A stretch of DNA of 64,000 nt, from NCBI RefSeq assembly GCF_037113525.1, contig NZ_CP146963.1, forward strand, positions 3,596,001-3,660,000, written 5' to 3'. The notes under the pieces are model-generated. The model made no database searches and had not been told where the DNA came from. It saw nothing but the letters and a program-made list of their open reading frames with translations. Origin of the DNA: Butyrivibrio fibrisolvens. Lineage in GTDB: Bacteria > Bacillota > Clostridia > Lachnospirales > Lachnospiraceae. This document shows, piece after piece, positions 26,246-34,963 of this stretch (positions are counted from its first letter, which is position 1; each line of letters begins with the position of its first letter). A program made the translations under genes and the position numbers.

Positions 26246-27397
26246 TCAGAATTTAATTCCAAATACAGCCCTTTGCAAAAACTCAGCTACAGGTCCGATA
26301 TATTCTTCTGACTTAGTAATCATTGAATATATAATCCGACTCTCATCAATCGAAGGGTCGATCTTTTTAATACACAAAGCAAACTTATCTCTAATGCCCT
26401 TTACTCCAAACAAAGGTCCGCTTAGAATGATATTTTCCGGAGCGCAAATAGCACAGGCATTAGCTATTGCCAAAGCAAAAAACGAAATAGCTTTTTCAAT
26501 TTCTTTATTCTGCTCCTTAACAGCCTTTTCAAATGCTTCTTCAATTTCTTCTATTTCAAATGGGACAATACTTTTCATTTTCTGATAAGATGCTACAGTT
26601 TCAAGGCATCCTCTTTTGCCACAACTGCAGATATCTCCATCAGGATCAACTATCATATGACCGATTCCCGCAACCTTTCGGTCTTTATTTTCATATACTT
26701 CGCCATTAATAACAATAGCGCCGCCAATATCCTGCCCCCACTTAACTGCCAAAAGATTTTTCTTGTTTCTTCCCTCTCCAAGAAGTAATACAGCTCTCGC
26801 AAAAGCACTGACATCATTTTGAATGATAACAGGTAATCCCAACTCATTACTAAGTATAGAGCACACCTCAACAGGTCTGTTCCACATTCCGATCGAATCT
26901 ACAGATATGCCTTTATCTATATCAACGATTCCAGGGATACCGACACTAACGCCTTTGATCTTATCCTTTATAGAAGCATGACCCTTATCTGCAAGATCCT
27001 TACAGGCACCGGCAATGATCTTAAGAAAAGCTTCCGGCTCCATCTCGTAATCTGTAGTAACCTTATCCATAGCTACTGCATTACCATTAATATCTGTTAA
27101 CACAATGAAAGTTTTAAAACGCTCTATATTAATTGAATAAAGAAATATGTTTTCATAATTCATAGAAAGCAGTACTTTCCTTCTTCCGGCGCCCTTCTTT
27201 CTTCCGGTAGTACCTACTTCAACTATGATCCCGTCCCTGATAAGAGGGCTTATGATCTGAGTAACTGCAGCCGGTGTAAGACCACATTCTGCAGCTATAT
27301 CTACCCTTGATGCAGTCTTATGTTCACAAATGTATTGAATGATCATGGCCCTGTTATAAGCTTTAACCTGCTCCATATTAATGCCTGACTGTATCAT
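26246..27397 (-). CDS. ROK-family transcriptional regulator
   Basis: The 383-residue protein has an N-terminal winged helix (ASRVDIAAECGLTPAAVTQI, about 22-45) and a ROK sugar-kinase-like domain with the zinc motif CSCGKRGCLE. It resembles NagC/XylR repressors, which sense a sugar or sugar phosphate. The ATG at 27395-27397 follows AGGGAG by seven bases; the longer frame lacks a site. No sugar gene is adjacent, so its targets are not visible here. Confidence 0.88.
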   Translation of the reverse strand: MIQSGINMEQVKAYNRAMIIQYICEHKTASRVDIAAECGLTPAAVTQIISPLIRDGIIVEVGTTGRKKGAGRRKVLLSMNYENIFLYSINIERFKTFIVLTDINGNAVAMDKVTTDYEMEPEAFLKIIAGACKDLADKGHASIKDKIKGVSVGIPGIVDIDKGISVDSIGMWNRPVEVCSILSNELGLPVIIQNDVSAFARAVLLLGEGRNKKNLLAVKWGQDIGGAIVINGEVYENKDRKVAGIGHMIVDPDGDICSCGKRGCLETVASYQKMKSIVPFEIEEIEEAFEKAVKEQNKEIEKAISFFALAIANACAICAPENIILSGPLFGVKGIRDKFALCIKKIDPSIDESRIIYSMITKSEEYIGPVAEFLQRAVFGIKF

Positions 27398-27419
27398 ATA
27401 TACTCTCCCTCTTGTTTTT

Positions 27420-27449
27420 ATAATATAAGTATACAAAAAGACACTTCAA
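27420..27449 (-). promoter_or_regulatory. Possible ROK gene promoter
   Basis: TTGAAG (27444-27449) and TATTAT (27420-27425) are 18 bases apart on the minus strand, giving a leader of under 20 bases before the chosen ATG. Confidence 0.45.
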
Positions 27450-27510
27450 TATTTCAAACTATCTATTTATTTAATTATAATACACATGAAAAAAACAGAA
27501 AATAATTATC

Positions 27511-28212
27511 TTATAGTTCTTCAACAAAGCTGATATATTCATATTCTCTCAGCTTATCTATAAATCCCGGTCTGTCCTTGATATTACCAATACCAACTCT
27601 CACTATTGCTATCGGACCCTGCCCCTTTATATCACTTTTATTGACATTGAGTTCATAGATATTGATCTCTTTTTTATGCATTTCCTCAATGAATAATCTG
27701 ACACTTTTAGTATTCTCAAATTCAATATATAGCTCAAAATCCCTGGCGTACATATGAATCCTGTTATCTACAAGATTTAAAACTCTTAATGTGAAAATTA
27801 TGAATAAAAAGGCTATTGTTGCACCCTCAATAAAGCCAATACCTACAGCAAGACCTACGCAGGCACATACCCACAAGCCAGCAGCTGTTGTAAGCCCTCT
27901 GACCTGATTCTTACCGGTCACTAAGATAGTACCAACTCCAAGAAAACCGACACCACTTATAACCTGTGCACCAAGTCTGTTAATATCTCCATTAACTCCC
28001 TGAAAAGCCATACTTACATACTGACTTGTAGTACTTACCATACATGCACCAAGACATACCAGAACATGGGTTTTGATACCCGCAGATCTGTTCTTCATCT
28101 CTCTGTCTATACCAATAGTCGTACCTACTATAGTAGAAAATATAAACCTTATCGTAATACCAAGGATCGTAAAGCCATGTGCAACATCTAATAGCTGTGT
28201 CCAAAATGCCAT
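27511..28212 (-). CDS. MgtC/SapB-family membrane protein
   Basis: The 233-residue protein has five hydrophobic segments in the first 150 residues, with the MgtC motifs GTTIGIDREMKNRSAGIKTH and ISGVGFLGVGTI, and a soluble ACT-like C-terminal domain. MgtC proteins modulate Mg2+ stress and F-ATPase in other bacteria. The ATG at 28210-28212 has AAGGAG seven bases upstream. The frame stays open 41 codons further up through a region of nested hairpins, which I read as leader rather than coding. Confidence 0.88.
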   Translation of the reverse strand: MAFWTQLLDVAHGFTILGITIRFIFSTIVGTTIGIDREMKNRSAGIKTHVLVCLGACMVSTTSQYVSMAFQGVNGDINRLGAQVISGVGFLGVGTILVTGKNQVRGLTTAAGLWVCACVGLAVGIGFIEGATIAFLFIIFTLRVLNLVDNRIHMYARDFELYIEFENTKSVRLFIEEMHKKEINIYELNVNKSDIKGQGPIAIVRVGIGNIKDRPGFIDKLREYEYISFVEEL

Positions 28213-28232
28213 ATACAAACTCCTTGAAAAGA

Positions 28233-28365
28233 AATAATTGCAATCGAGTAGGCTGACTCCTACTCGATTTCGCACACGAACATTCCGCACTTCGTGCTCC
28301 ATGTTCTTACAACCGGCAAATGAATTTGTATGCAAGCATCCATTCGCTTGCCGGTCTTGTGCAAC
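28233..28365 (-). ncRNA. Structured leader upstream of mgtC-like gene
   Basis: Three hairpins occur in a row on the minus strand. The first pairs CCGGCAA with TTGCCGG across about 35 bases. The second is nested: GAACAT, GGA, GCAC-GAA-GTGC, GGA, ATGTTC. The third is ATCGAGTAGG/CCTACTCGAT (28243-28252 and 28259-28268). It does not show the M-box consensus as far as I can see. It could be a regulatory leader or a dispersed repeat. Confidence 0.5.
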
Positions 28366-28406
28366 AAAAAATGTTGAGGCCGATTATTAAGGCCCCAACA
28401 TCATAA
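28366..28406 (-). terminator. Terminator after the HD-GYP gene
   Basis: On the minus strand ATGTTGGGGCC and GGCCTCAACAT pair around a 9-base loop with one interruption, followed by TTTTTTG, just after the HD-GYP stop codon. Confidence 0.85.
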
Positions 28407-28415
28407 TATCATATA

Positions 28416-30647
28416 TTACCACCAAAGCACATCATTATCTGTATCAATCTTATCAAGCCATCCATCATGGACCAGTTCAATAAAAGCTTCTGCCAGTTCA
28501 GGATTAAACTGAGTTCCCTCACCTTTTCTTATCTCCATAAGGCAATCTTCCAAATCCATCCTTTTCCTGTAAGGTCTTGTTGAATACATAGCATCAAAAG
28601 CATCTGCAACAGATATTATCTGTGCTATCTTTGGAATTGCTTCGCCCTTAAGACCCTCCGGATAACCTGTTCCATCATATTTTTCATGATGGTAGCCCGC
28701 TCCAAGGGCTATCTCAGGAAGTGAATCTATCTCCTGCAAAATTTCTTTTCCCAAAGAAGCATGTTCCTTAACAATAGAATACTCATTATCATCAAGACAT
28801 TCAGGCTTATGAAGAATCCGGCTCGGCACTGCTATCTTTCCTATATCATGCAAAAGCGCTATATTATAAACCTTCTGTGCAAGCGCCTCTGAATATCCGA
28901 TCTTTCTTGCAAGCTTACGTGAATACTCTGCAACCCTGAACGAATGTCCGCTGGTATATTCGTCTTTTTTATCGATCATCTGGGCAAACGCCATTATCAT
29001 CTGGTCGAAAATCTTCTGTATAGCAAATCGCTGTGCTTTCTCTTTGGCGATCTTGCGCTCTGACTGAAGTACCAGTATAACCAGGATTATCAGGAACACA
29101 ATGATCAAAAAGGCTATACCAATCTCTGAATTATCTTTCAAAAAATCCTTGAGACCGTATTTATAAAGATTGTCAGAATAGCGCGATGCTGTATTAAGAA
29201 CATAGTCTTCATCCAGCACGCTCAAGCCTCTGTTGATCAGTTTCAAAAGCCCCTTGTTACCTATCTCGATACCAAAACATAAATCATCCTTACCAATAAG
29301 CTGTGTTGCAGAAAGGCCATGGTACTTACTGTTTCTAAGAAGATTATATGCTCTGAGACCATTAAGGATAGTTCCGTCAACTTCATCTTTCTGAACCGCT
29401 TCCATACAGGCATCTACAGAATCATAAAACTTAAGCTGTGCATCAGGAAAGGCTGCTATAGTATAGTAATACTGCAATCCGGAATTCATATATACAGCTA
29501 ACGTCTTTACAGAGCTGCTATCATAATCACCCTTGTATACAAGTTCATTATTGGTTGATACCAAAGGACTGGACTGGTAGATACCATTCTCTTCTGAATA
29601 GAAAAGACTTCCTTCCACAGGAAATGCCAGGTCGATCGCCCCACTGTTCATGTCAGACAACATCTCATCATAAGATTTATATCCATGATAAGTAACTTCT
29701 ATATCCTCAAGGTTAAGTGCACCAAGTATCATAGGTATGACATCTTTAACCACACCGGTAACATTACCCTCAGAATCTGTGGCGCAGTATGGAAGAAAAT
29801 CCTCTATATATCCCACATCAAGAGTTTTGTTAGCTGCGATCCACTCTTTTTCCGAGCCTGAAAATGCAAGACTTGAAACACTGCCTGAAAAGTACTTATT
29901 CCTAAGACTGTTGATATAGTTAGGTTCTTCTATTGCAAGGAGATTCTGTGCCTGATTAAGCGTAAAAAGAAGATCCGGTCTGTTTATATTTACACACAGG
30001 TAATAATCTGTAGTTCCAAAACTGCAAAGTACTTCTATGCCCTCTCTGCTATAGGTTCCGCTTCCTTCTACAGCTGCAATATCCAACTGACTATTTTCAA
30101 AATCTTCAAAAAGAGAAGCATAATCATCATAGGTAATGATATCCGCACTTACCTTTTGTTCAAAAAGATAATCGCTTAGTGCATTGACCATAGCGCTGTC
30201 TAATATACCGATCTTTTTGCCTTCAAAAGAAGCCGGATTGGAAGATATACTATCATCAGTATCATGCTTGATAAGACTATACAGTTCACTTCCCATTGCC
30301 AGATCAGGATAAGCTATGACACCTACTCTGTCATCAAGCATGGCAATACCGGCAAGCAGGTCTATCTGTCCATCAACAAGCTGCTTGTACAGTTCATTGT
30401 ATGTACCATATACATACTCATATTCCCAACCGGTATATTCGGATAATTTGCGATAGTATTCATATGCGTACCCGGATTTGACAGCACCCTCACTGGCACC
30501 TTCCTGAAAGATCTCATTTTCATAGTAGCCCACACGTACGACTTCCTTTTCTTTCGCATGGACCGGAACTACATTAAGTGAGCATATCCCGATAAATAGA
30601 CATATAAGAAATATCAGATTTTCTTTTTTTATCACTCCCTGTAACAT
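28416..30647 (-). CDS. Sensor HD-GYP phosphodiesterase with two periplasmic-binding domains
   Basis: The 743 residues hold a signal anchor (1-32), two tandem SBP_bac_3-like ligand domains (about 35-265 and 270-500), one membrane span (about 510-530, IAFLIIVFLIILVILVL) and a C-terminal HD-GYP domain with HDIGK, HHEKYDGTGYP and the family's second-sphere residues. It should break down cyclic di-GMP in the cytoplasm in response to an extracellular amino acid or similar ligand. It stands alone with its own terminator. A GGDEF-EAL protein with a different sensor lies at 39.7-42.2 kb. Confidence 0.92.
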   Translation of the reverse strand: MLQGVIKKENLIFLICLFIGICSLNVVPVHAKEKEVVRVGYYENEIFQEGASEGAVKSGYAYEYYRKLSEYTGWEYEYVYGTYNELYKQLVDGQIDLLAGIAMLDDRVGVIAYPDLAMGSELYSLIKHDTDDSISSNPASFEGKKIGILDSAMVNALSDYLFEQKVSADIITYDDYASLFEDFENSQLDIAAVEGSGTYSREGIEVLCSFGTTDYYLCVNINRPDLLFTLNQAQNLLAIEEPNYINSLRNKYFSGSVSSLAFSGSEKEWIAANKTLDVGYIEDFLPYCATDSEGNVTGVVKDVIPMILGALNLEDIEVTYHGYKSYDEMLSDMNSGAIDLAFPVEGSLFYSEENGIYQSSPLVSTNNELVYKGDYDSSSVKTLAVYMNSGLQYYYTIAAFPDAQLKFYDSVDACMEAVQKDEVDGTILNGLRAYNLLRNSKYHGLSATQLIGKDDLCFGIEIGNKGLLKLINRGLSVLDEDYVLNTASRYSDNLYKYGLKDFLKDNSEIGIAFLIIVFLIILVILVLQSERKIAKEKAQRFAIQKIFDQMIMAFAQMIDKKDEYTSGHSFRVAEYSRKLARKIGYSEALAQKVYNIALLHDIGKIAVPSRILHKPECLDDNEYSIVKEHASLGKEILQEIDSLPEIALGAGYHHEKYDGTGYPEGLKGEAIPKIAQIISVADAFDAMYSTRPYRKRMDLEDCLMEIRKGEGTQFNPELAEAFIELVHDGWLDKIDTDNDVLWW

Positions 30648-30691
30648 CCTTGAATCACTACTCCCCTAAACAAATCCTGATCTGTCAACCC

Positions 30692-30718
30692 AAAAAGAGC
30701 TCACCGATGTAAGCTCTT
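30692..30718 (-). terminator. Terminator of the tcdA-ttcA-small protein unit
   Basis: AAGAGCT (30695-30701) and AGCTCTT (30712-30718) pair; TTTTTGG follows on the minus strand. It lies about 120 bases after the 81-residue protein gene. Confidence 0.6.
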
Positions 30719-30836
30719 ACACAAAGAGATTTTATACTTCATTCTGATAAAAAACAATTCAAATTTTCATTTTATTATAGCTTTTGGAGATTATGATTAC
30801 TTCGCACCTAATGCGAAATATTAGTAAAATAATGTT

Positions 30837-31070
30837 TTATTCTCTGATATTTTTGAGTATCTCGACTGTTTCTATGTCATCACTGGTAAGCTTCATATTG
30901 GAGATATATTCTCCTCCATCAGGATCTGTAACCTTGATCTCGATTATAGTTCCTTCCCTTATAGCTCCCTGTGTTACGCTTCCAAGAAAAGCCTGAAATT
31001 TAGGATGCTGTGTTCTGAATATATTAAGTCTCTGCATCAGTTTCATTATATTTGCCGGATTCATTCCCAT
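30837..31070 (-). CDS. Small conserved protein after rhodanese-TtcA
   Basis: The 77-residue protein begins MGMNPANIMKLMQRLNIFR, then QHPKFQAFLGSV and a beta-rich half with IIEIKVTDPDGGEYISN. It has no signal or membrane span. The ATG at 31068-31070 is preceded by AGGAG, which itself overlaps the stop of the upstream gene, so translation follows from that gene. A longer TTG-started frame includes the ribosome-binding site and is less likely. Function unknown; possibly linked to the tRNA-thiolation neighbours. Confidence 0.7.
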   Translation of the reverse strand: MGMNPANIMKLMQRLNIFRTQHPKFQAFLGSVTQGAIREGTIIEIKVTDPDGGEYISNMKLTSDDIETVEILKNIRE

Positions 31071-31084
31071 GGTTTTATAACTCC

Positions 31085-32257
31085 TCAAATCTTTTTCTCA
31101 TCATAATTATCAAGGAAAGAATGTCTCTTGCCGTCAGGTGTCTTATATCCCATTATGGCATTGATGTGAACATTCTCTACGCTTCTGAAAATATTACTTT
31201 CTATATAAGGGCTCTTTTGTCTGAGCTCTTTGATAAGTCCCTTGATCTCGCCTCTCTTAGAACCCTGCTCAGTACCACCACAGCTTGCACAGCTCTCTGT
31301 AAGCCTGCACGCACACTGGATGAAGTGAAGTTCATTATGATCACGCCATTTAATTATATCCTCTTCTCTTATAAGGTAAAGAGGTCTTATAAGCTCCATG
31401 CCTTCAAAGTTTGTAGAGTGGAGCTTTGGCATCATAGTCTGAACCTGGCCTGAGTAAAGCATTCCCATAAGGATAGTCTCGATAACATCATCATAGTGAT
31501 GACCAAGTGCGATCTTGTTGCATCCAAGCTCTTTTGCTTTCTGATAAAGAGCTCCTCTTCTCATGCGGGCACAAAGATAGCATGGGCTTCCTGCCTTGGC
31601 GATATCATCTTTGGCAACTATATTGTAGATCTCCGAACGGAATACTGTGATCGGAACCTGCATGAGCTTTGCATTATTAAGGATCGTCTGATAATTGATA
31701 TCGTTGTAGCCAGGGTTCATAACAAGGTACACAACTTCAAAGTTCTGCTTGCCATGCCTGTGAAGCTCCTGAAAAAGCTTGGCCATAAGCATAGAGTCCT
31801 TACCGCCTGAGATGCAGACTGCTATCTTATCGCCATCCTGTATCAGATCATAGATATTTATAGCCTTGGTAAACTGACTCCAGATATCTTTTCTGAATTT
31901 CTTGATAAGACTGTGCTCTATATCCTTGCAACGCTTTTCTGATGCTTCGCCATCCTTCATGAACATCTCGAGCTTTATACGAAGCCATGAATAATAGCCG
32001 CCTTCAACGCTGTATATCTCATACCCTTCTTCGGAAAGGATATCTGCTATATCTTCAGAATTACGTCCTGAATAGCACAAAAGATAAATAGGCTTGTCTT
32101 TAGGAAGCTCATCTTTATGTTCCATAAAGTCTTCCCAAAAGATATTGATCGCATCAGGATATGTTTCCTTGTCATAATCTTCCTTACTGCGAACGTCGAT
32201 AACAAGCTTATTCCTTGTATCCAGAAGCATCTCTTCTATTTTGATGTTACTACTCAT
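31085..32257 (-). CDS. Rhodanese-TtcA-like tRNA thiolation fusion
   Basis: Residues 1-95 form a rhodanese domain with the sulfur-carrying Cys in LLCYSGRNS; residues 105-390 form a TtcA/TilS-type PP-loop ATPase with SGGKDS, an SPCYLCARMRRG motif and further cysteines in CACRLTESCASCGG that could hold an Fe-S cluster. The protein would pass persulfide sulfur to an adenylated tRNA base, probably cytidine 32. The rhodanese part normally is a separate protein, so the fusion makes an in-built sulfur donor. It lies between a TcdA-type tRNA enzyme and a small protein. Confidence 0.88.
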   Translation of the reverse strand: MSSNIKIEEMLLDTRNKLVIDVRSKEDYDKETYPDAINIFWEDFMEHKDELPKDKPIYLLCYSGRNSEDIADILSEEGYEIYSVEGGYYSWLRIKLEMFMKDGEASEKRCKDIEHSLIKKFRKDIWSQFTKAINIYDLIQDGDKIAVCISGGKDSMLMAKLFQELHRHGKQNFEVVYLVMNPGYNDINYQTILNNAKLMQVPITVFRSEIYNIVAKDDIAKAGSPCYLCARMRRGALYQKAKELGCNKIALGHHYDDVIETILMGMLYSGQVQTMMPKLHSTNFEGMELIRPLYLIREEDIIKWRDHNELHFIQCACRLTESCASCGGTEQGSKRGEIKGLIKELRQKSPYIESNIFRSVENVHINAIMGYKTPDGKRHSFLDNYDEKKI

Positions 32258-32314
32258 AAAAACTAAAAACCTTTCGCTTTAAAACGATATCTCTTCTTAA
32301 GCTGTAATATTATA

Positions 32315-33115
32315 TCAGTTATTTTGAACGAGGTCACGAATAACTTCTCCAGCAATTATGAGACCTGCCACTGATGGCACAAATGCGGTCGAACCAGGGG
32401 TCCTTCTGCGGCTACCTTTTCCTTCTATACCGGTACTTACCGGCTCTTCCTTGGAATAAACAACCTTTAACTTTTTGATCCTGCGCTTTTTGAGCTCTCT
32501 TCTCATGACTCTTGCAAGCGGATCAACTGAAGTTTTATAGATATCAGCAACTTCAAAAGCTGTCGGGTCAAGCTTGTTACCAGCGCCCATTGAACTTATT
32601 ATGGGAGTCCCGGCCTGATCGCATTCTACTATAAGGCCAATCTTACCTGTTACAGTATCTATCGCATCTACTACATAATCATATGAAGAAAAATCGAACT
32701 GCTCGCATGTTATATTTTTCTCTGCAGCTCCTTCGTTATCTGCACCGTCTTCATTATCTGCCTGATCCTGTTCCTTACCCATCATCTGCATGGTCCTTGC
32801 TTCAGGCGGAAGGTAGAAAGTCTTATGAACGTGAACCTTGCACTCAGGATTTATGTCTCTGATCCTGTCTGCCATAACATCAACCTTGTATCTACCTATA
32901 GAAGAATGAAGTGCGATTATCTGCCTGTTAAGATTGGTATAGCAGACCCTGTCGCTATCTATTAGATCTATCTCTCCAACTCCGCTCCTTACTAAAGCTT
33001 CGCACACAAAGCCTCCGACACCGCCTACGCCAAATACAGCAACGCGGCTTCCTTTAAGCTTTTCCATTCCATCATCACCAAGCAGTATATTAGTTCTTTC
33101 GAATTGATCTATCAT
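32315..33115 (-). CDS. tcdA: tRNA threonylcarbamoyladenosine dehydratase (TcdA-like E1 enzyme)
   Basis: The 266 residues show the ThiF/MoeB-like nucleotide fold with GVGGVGGFVCEALVRSG, the adenylation segment DSDRVCYTNLNRQ and DAIDTVTGKI. TcdA cyclises the t6A37 base to ct6A. An acidic insertion of about 28 residues rich in Asp, Glu, Asn and Ala lies near residue 110-140 (DQADNEDGADNEGAAEKN) and is not typical. It is 57 bases upstream of the rhodanese-TtcA gene, forming a small tRNA-modification unit. Confidence 0.87.
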   Translation of the reverse strand: MIDQFERTNILLGDDGMEKLKGSRVAVFGVGGVGGFVCEALVRSGVGEIDLIDSDRVCYTNLNRQIIALHSSIGRYKVDVMADRIRDINPECKVHVHKTFYLPPEARTMQMMGKEQDQADNEDGADNEGAAEKNITCEQFDFSSYDYVVDAIDTVTGKIGLIVECDQAGTPIISSMGAGNKLDPTAFEVADIYKTSVDPLARVMRRELKKRRIKKLKVVYSKEEPVSTGIEGKGSRRRTPGSTAFVPSVAGLIIAGEVIRDLVQNN

Positions 33116-33399
33116 AAAAGTCCCTTCTTCTATAACATTTAATATTTTTGTAAGTCCAAAATTAAATATCGAATGAGTTTCGTACCAGCATCATTATACA
33201 TGACTTTTTGTAATTTCGTTTTAAAAAAGAACCCAATATGTATCTGGTCTTATTCAAAAAGTCAAAACTGGATATTATAATAATTCCAGATGATAGTATC
33301 ATGTTTCATAAGAATTTGAGTATTCTTAAATCAGGAATTCCTATATAAAACGCCCAGACATTTCTATATTTTAAGCCCTAGAACAAAGGAGACAGCATT

Positions 33400-33921
33400 A
33401 TGAAAAATACTAACCTTAGAAAGCTTGTTATCAGCGGTCTTATGGCTGCGATCGTTTTTGTTTTTACCATAGTAATAAGAATTCCCATCGCTATCACAGG
33501 TGGTTACGTTAACATAGGAGATGCCGCAGTACTTCTGTGCAGCTATCTTATCGGCGGCGTATACGGTGCTCTTGCAGCCGGCCTTGGAAGCGCACTTGCA
33601 GACCTTTCTGCTGGCTACACCATCTATGCTCCTGCCACATTCATCATAAAGTTCCTGATGGTAATAGTTGCCAACATTTTTTATACTAAGACTTTCAAAG
33701 AAAAAAGACCTGTCGCAATGGTACTTGCAGGTATTTTCGCAGAGTTTATAATGGTCTTTGGATATTTCGTATTTGAGAGCATTTTCCTTGGACTTGGACT
33801 TTCAGCCTTTGCAGGCGTATATGGTAACGTAGTTCAGGGCGGTGTATGCTTCATAATCGCAACAGCACTTGGCACAGTTCTTGTAAAGCAGGTTAAGCCA
33901 AGACTCCTCGAATCCTACTGA
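33400..33921 (+). CDS. ECF transporter S component
   Basis: The 173-residue protein has about five or six hydrophobic segments, an N-terminal LRKLVISGLMAAIVFV that matches the S-component entry helix, and the Ala/Gly-rich GALAAGLGSALADL. S components capture a vitamin and dock to a shared EcfAAT module, absent here. The substrate cannot be told; no TPP, cobalamin or FMN riboswitch was recognised in the roughly 280 bases upstream. AAAGGAGAC precedes the ATG. Confidence 0.85.
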   Translation: MKNTNLRKLVISGLMAAIVFVFTIVIRIPIAITGGYVNIGDAAVLLCSYLIGGVYGALAAGLGSALADLSAGYTIYAPATFIIKFLMVIVANIFYTKTFKEKRPVAMVLAGIFAEFIMVFGYFVFESIFLGLGLSAFAGVYGNVVQGGVCFIIATALGTVLVKQVKPRLLESY

Positions 33922-34030
33922 TCCATAACAAGAAAGATAAGTTCTCAAACAGCTAATATACTAAAAGAAATAATAGTCTAATAAGAAAACAGGCTAAAAA
34001 AGATAATATACCAAAAGAAGGAAATCTATA

Positions 34031-34648
34031 ATGACAAACAAAGAAGATGTTTACAGAAAATCAACACTAGACCTCGAAAAGCTCAAAGACCAGGCAAGAG
34101 CCTGCGTTAATGAAATAGTAGAAGCTTCCGGCATAGGTAAAGGCCAGGTATTTGTTGTCGGCTGCTCAACAAGCGAGATCTGCGGAGACATGATCGGTTC
34201 CAATTCAAGTCTCGAAGTAGCTAAAGCCGTATTTGCCGCTATATACGAAGAACTTTCCCAAAAAGGAATCTATCTTGCATCCCAGTGCTGCGAACATCTT
34301 AACCGTGCCATTATCATAGAAAAAGAAGCTGCTGACGCCATCGGTATGTCCGACCATATCGTATGCGTTGTCCCCCAGCCCAAAGCCGGCGGATCCTTCG
34401 CCACATGCGCCTACTACACCTTCAAAGAGCCCGTTGCCCTTGAAGAAATCCAGGCCGACGCCGGAATCGACATCGGCGGAACCCTCATCGGAATGAACCT
34501 CAAGAGGGTTGCTGTTCCTGTAAAGCTTACAAACAATACAATCGGAAGTGCCAACGTCCTTGCAGCAAGAACCCGCCCTAAGTACATCGGCGGAATCAGA
34601 GCCGCTTATGAGCCAGACGCTGATATGAGAGCTCACATTATCGATTAA
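34031..34648 (+). CDS. DUF436/TIGR01440-family protein
   Basis: The 205-residue protein matches the YwlG family: VVGCSTSEICGDMIGSNSS near residue 45, GIYLASQCCEHLNRAI near 80, and CVVPQPKAGGSFAT. The conserved cysteines and glycines suggest a cofactor or thiol role, but the function is unknown. A site AGAAGGAAAT precedes the ATG. It is 110 bases after the ECF S component in the same direction and converges on the SulP gene across a large palindrome. Confidence 0.87.
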   Translation: MTNKEDVYRKSTLDLEKLKDQARACVNEIVEASGIGKGQVFVVGCSTSEICGDMIGSNSSLEVAKAVFAAIYEELSQKGIYLASQCCEHLNRAIIIEKEAADAIGMSDHIVCVVPQPKAGGSFATCAYYTFKEPVALEEIQADAGIDIGGTLIGMNLKRVAVPVKLTNNTIGSANVLAARTRPKYIGGIRAAYEPDADMRAHIID

Positions 34649-34659
34649 GACCATATTTT

Positions 34660-34963
34660 CTAAACTAGCAACTCATTTACTATAGAAAACTGCCGCATTT
34701 CCGGAGGGTTCCTGAGGGTGGCAGTTAATAAATGATTTTGTTGTCTTTGAAAATTATAAAAAATTCAAGAGCTTGATAGATGGATATTTATATTCCGTTT
34801 AGGGTCCGCATGTCTGAGCGAAGCGAGTTTCGGACCCTGGAATATAAATCTCCAGATATCATGCCTTGAATTTTTATAATTTTCATGACAACAAAATCAT
34901 TTATTAACTGCCACCCTCAGGAACCCTCCGGAAATGCGGCAGTTTTCACATAAGCGAGTTTTA
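34660..34963. repeat. Large palindromic element, copy A
   Basis: A perfect 61-bp inverted repeat (34685-34745 with 34887-34947) encloses a further helix interrupted by small loops: TTT/AT, AGCTT/ATGC and a GA/GA mismatch pair. The tip is a separate stem AGGGTCCG/CGGACCCT with GAGCGAAGCGAG in its loop. Outer flanks CTAAAC...GTTTTAG also pair weakly. It lies between convergent genes and its right end overlaps the SulP stop codon. See copies B and C. Confidence 0.95.

Noticed and set aside
28213..28335. 41-residue N-terminal extension of the MgtC-like protein
   Set aside because: It starts at a TTG without a ribosome-binding site, covers strong hairpins, and the internal ATG has AAGGAG at the right distance.
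34205..34654. 149-codon minus-strand frame
   Set aside because: It is the mirror of the DUF436 gene, which has the conserved family motifs and start site.
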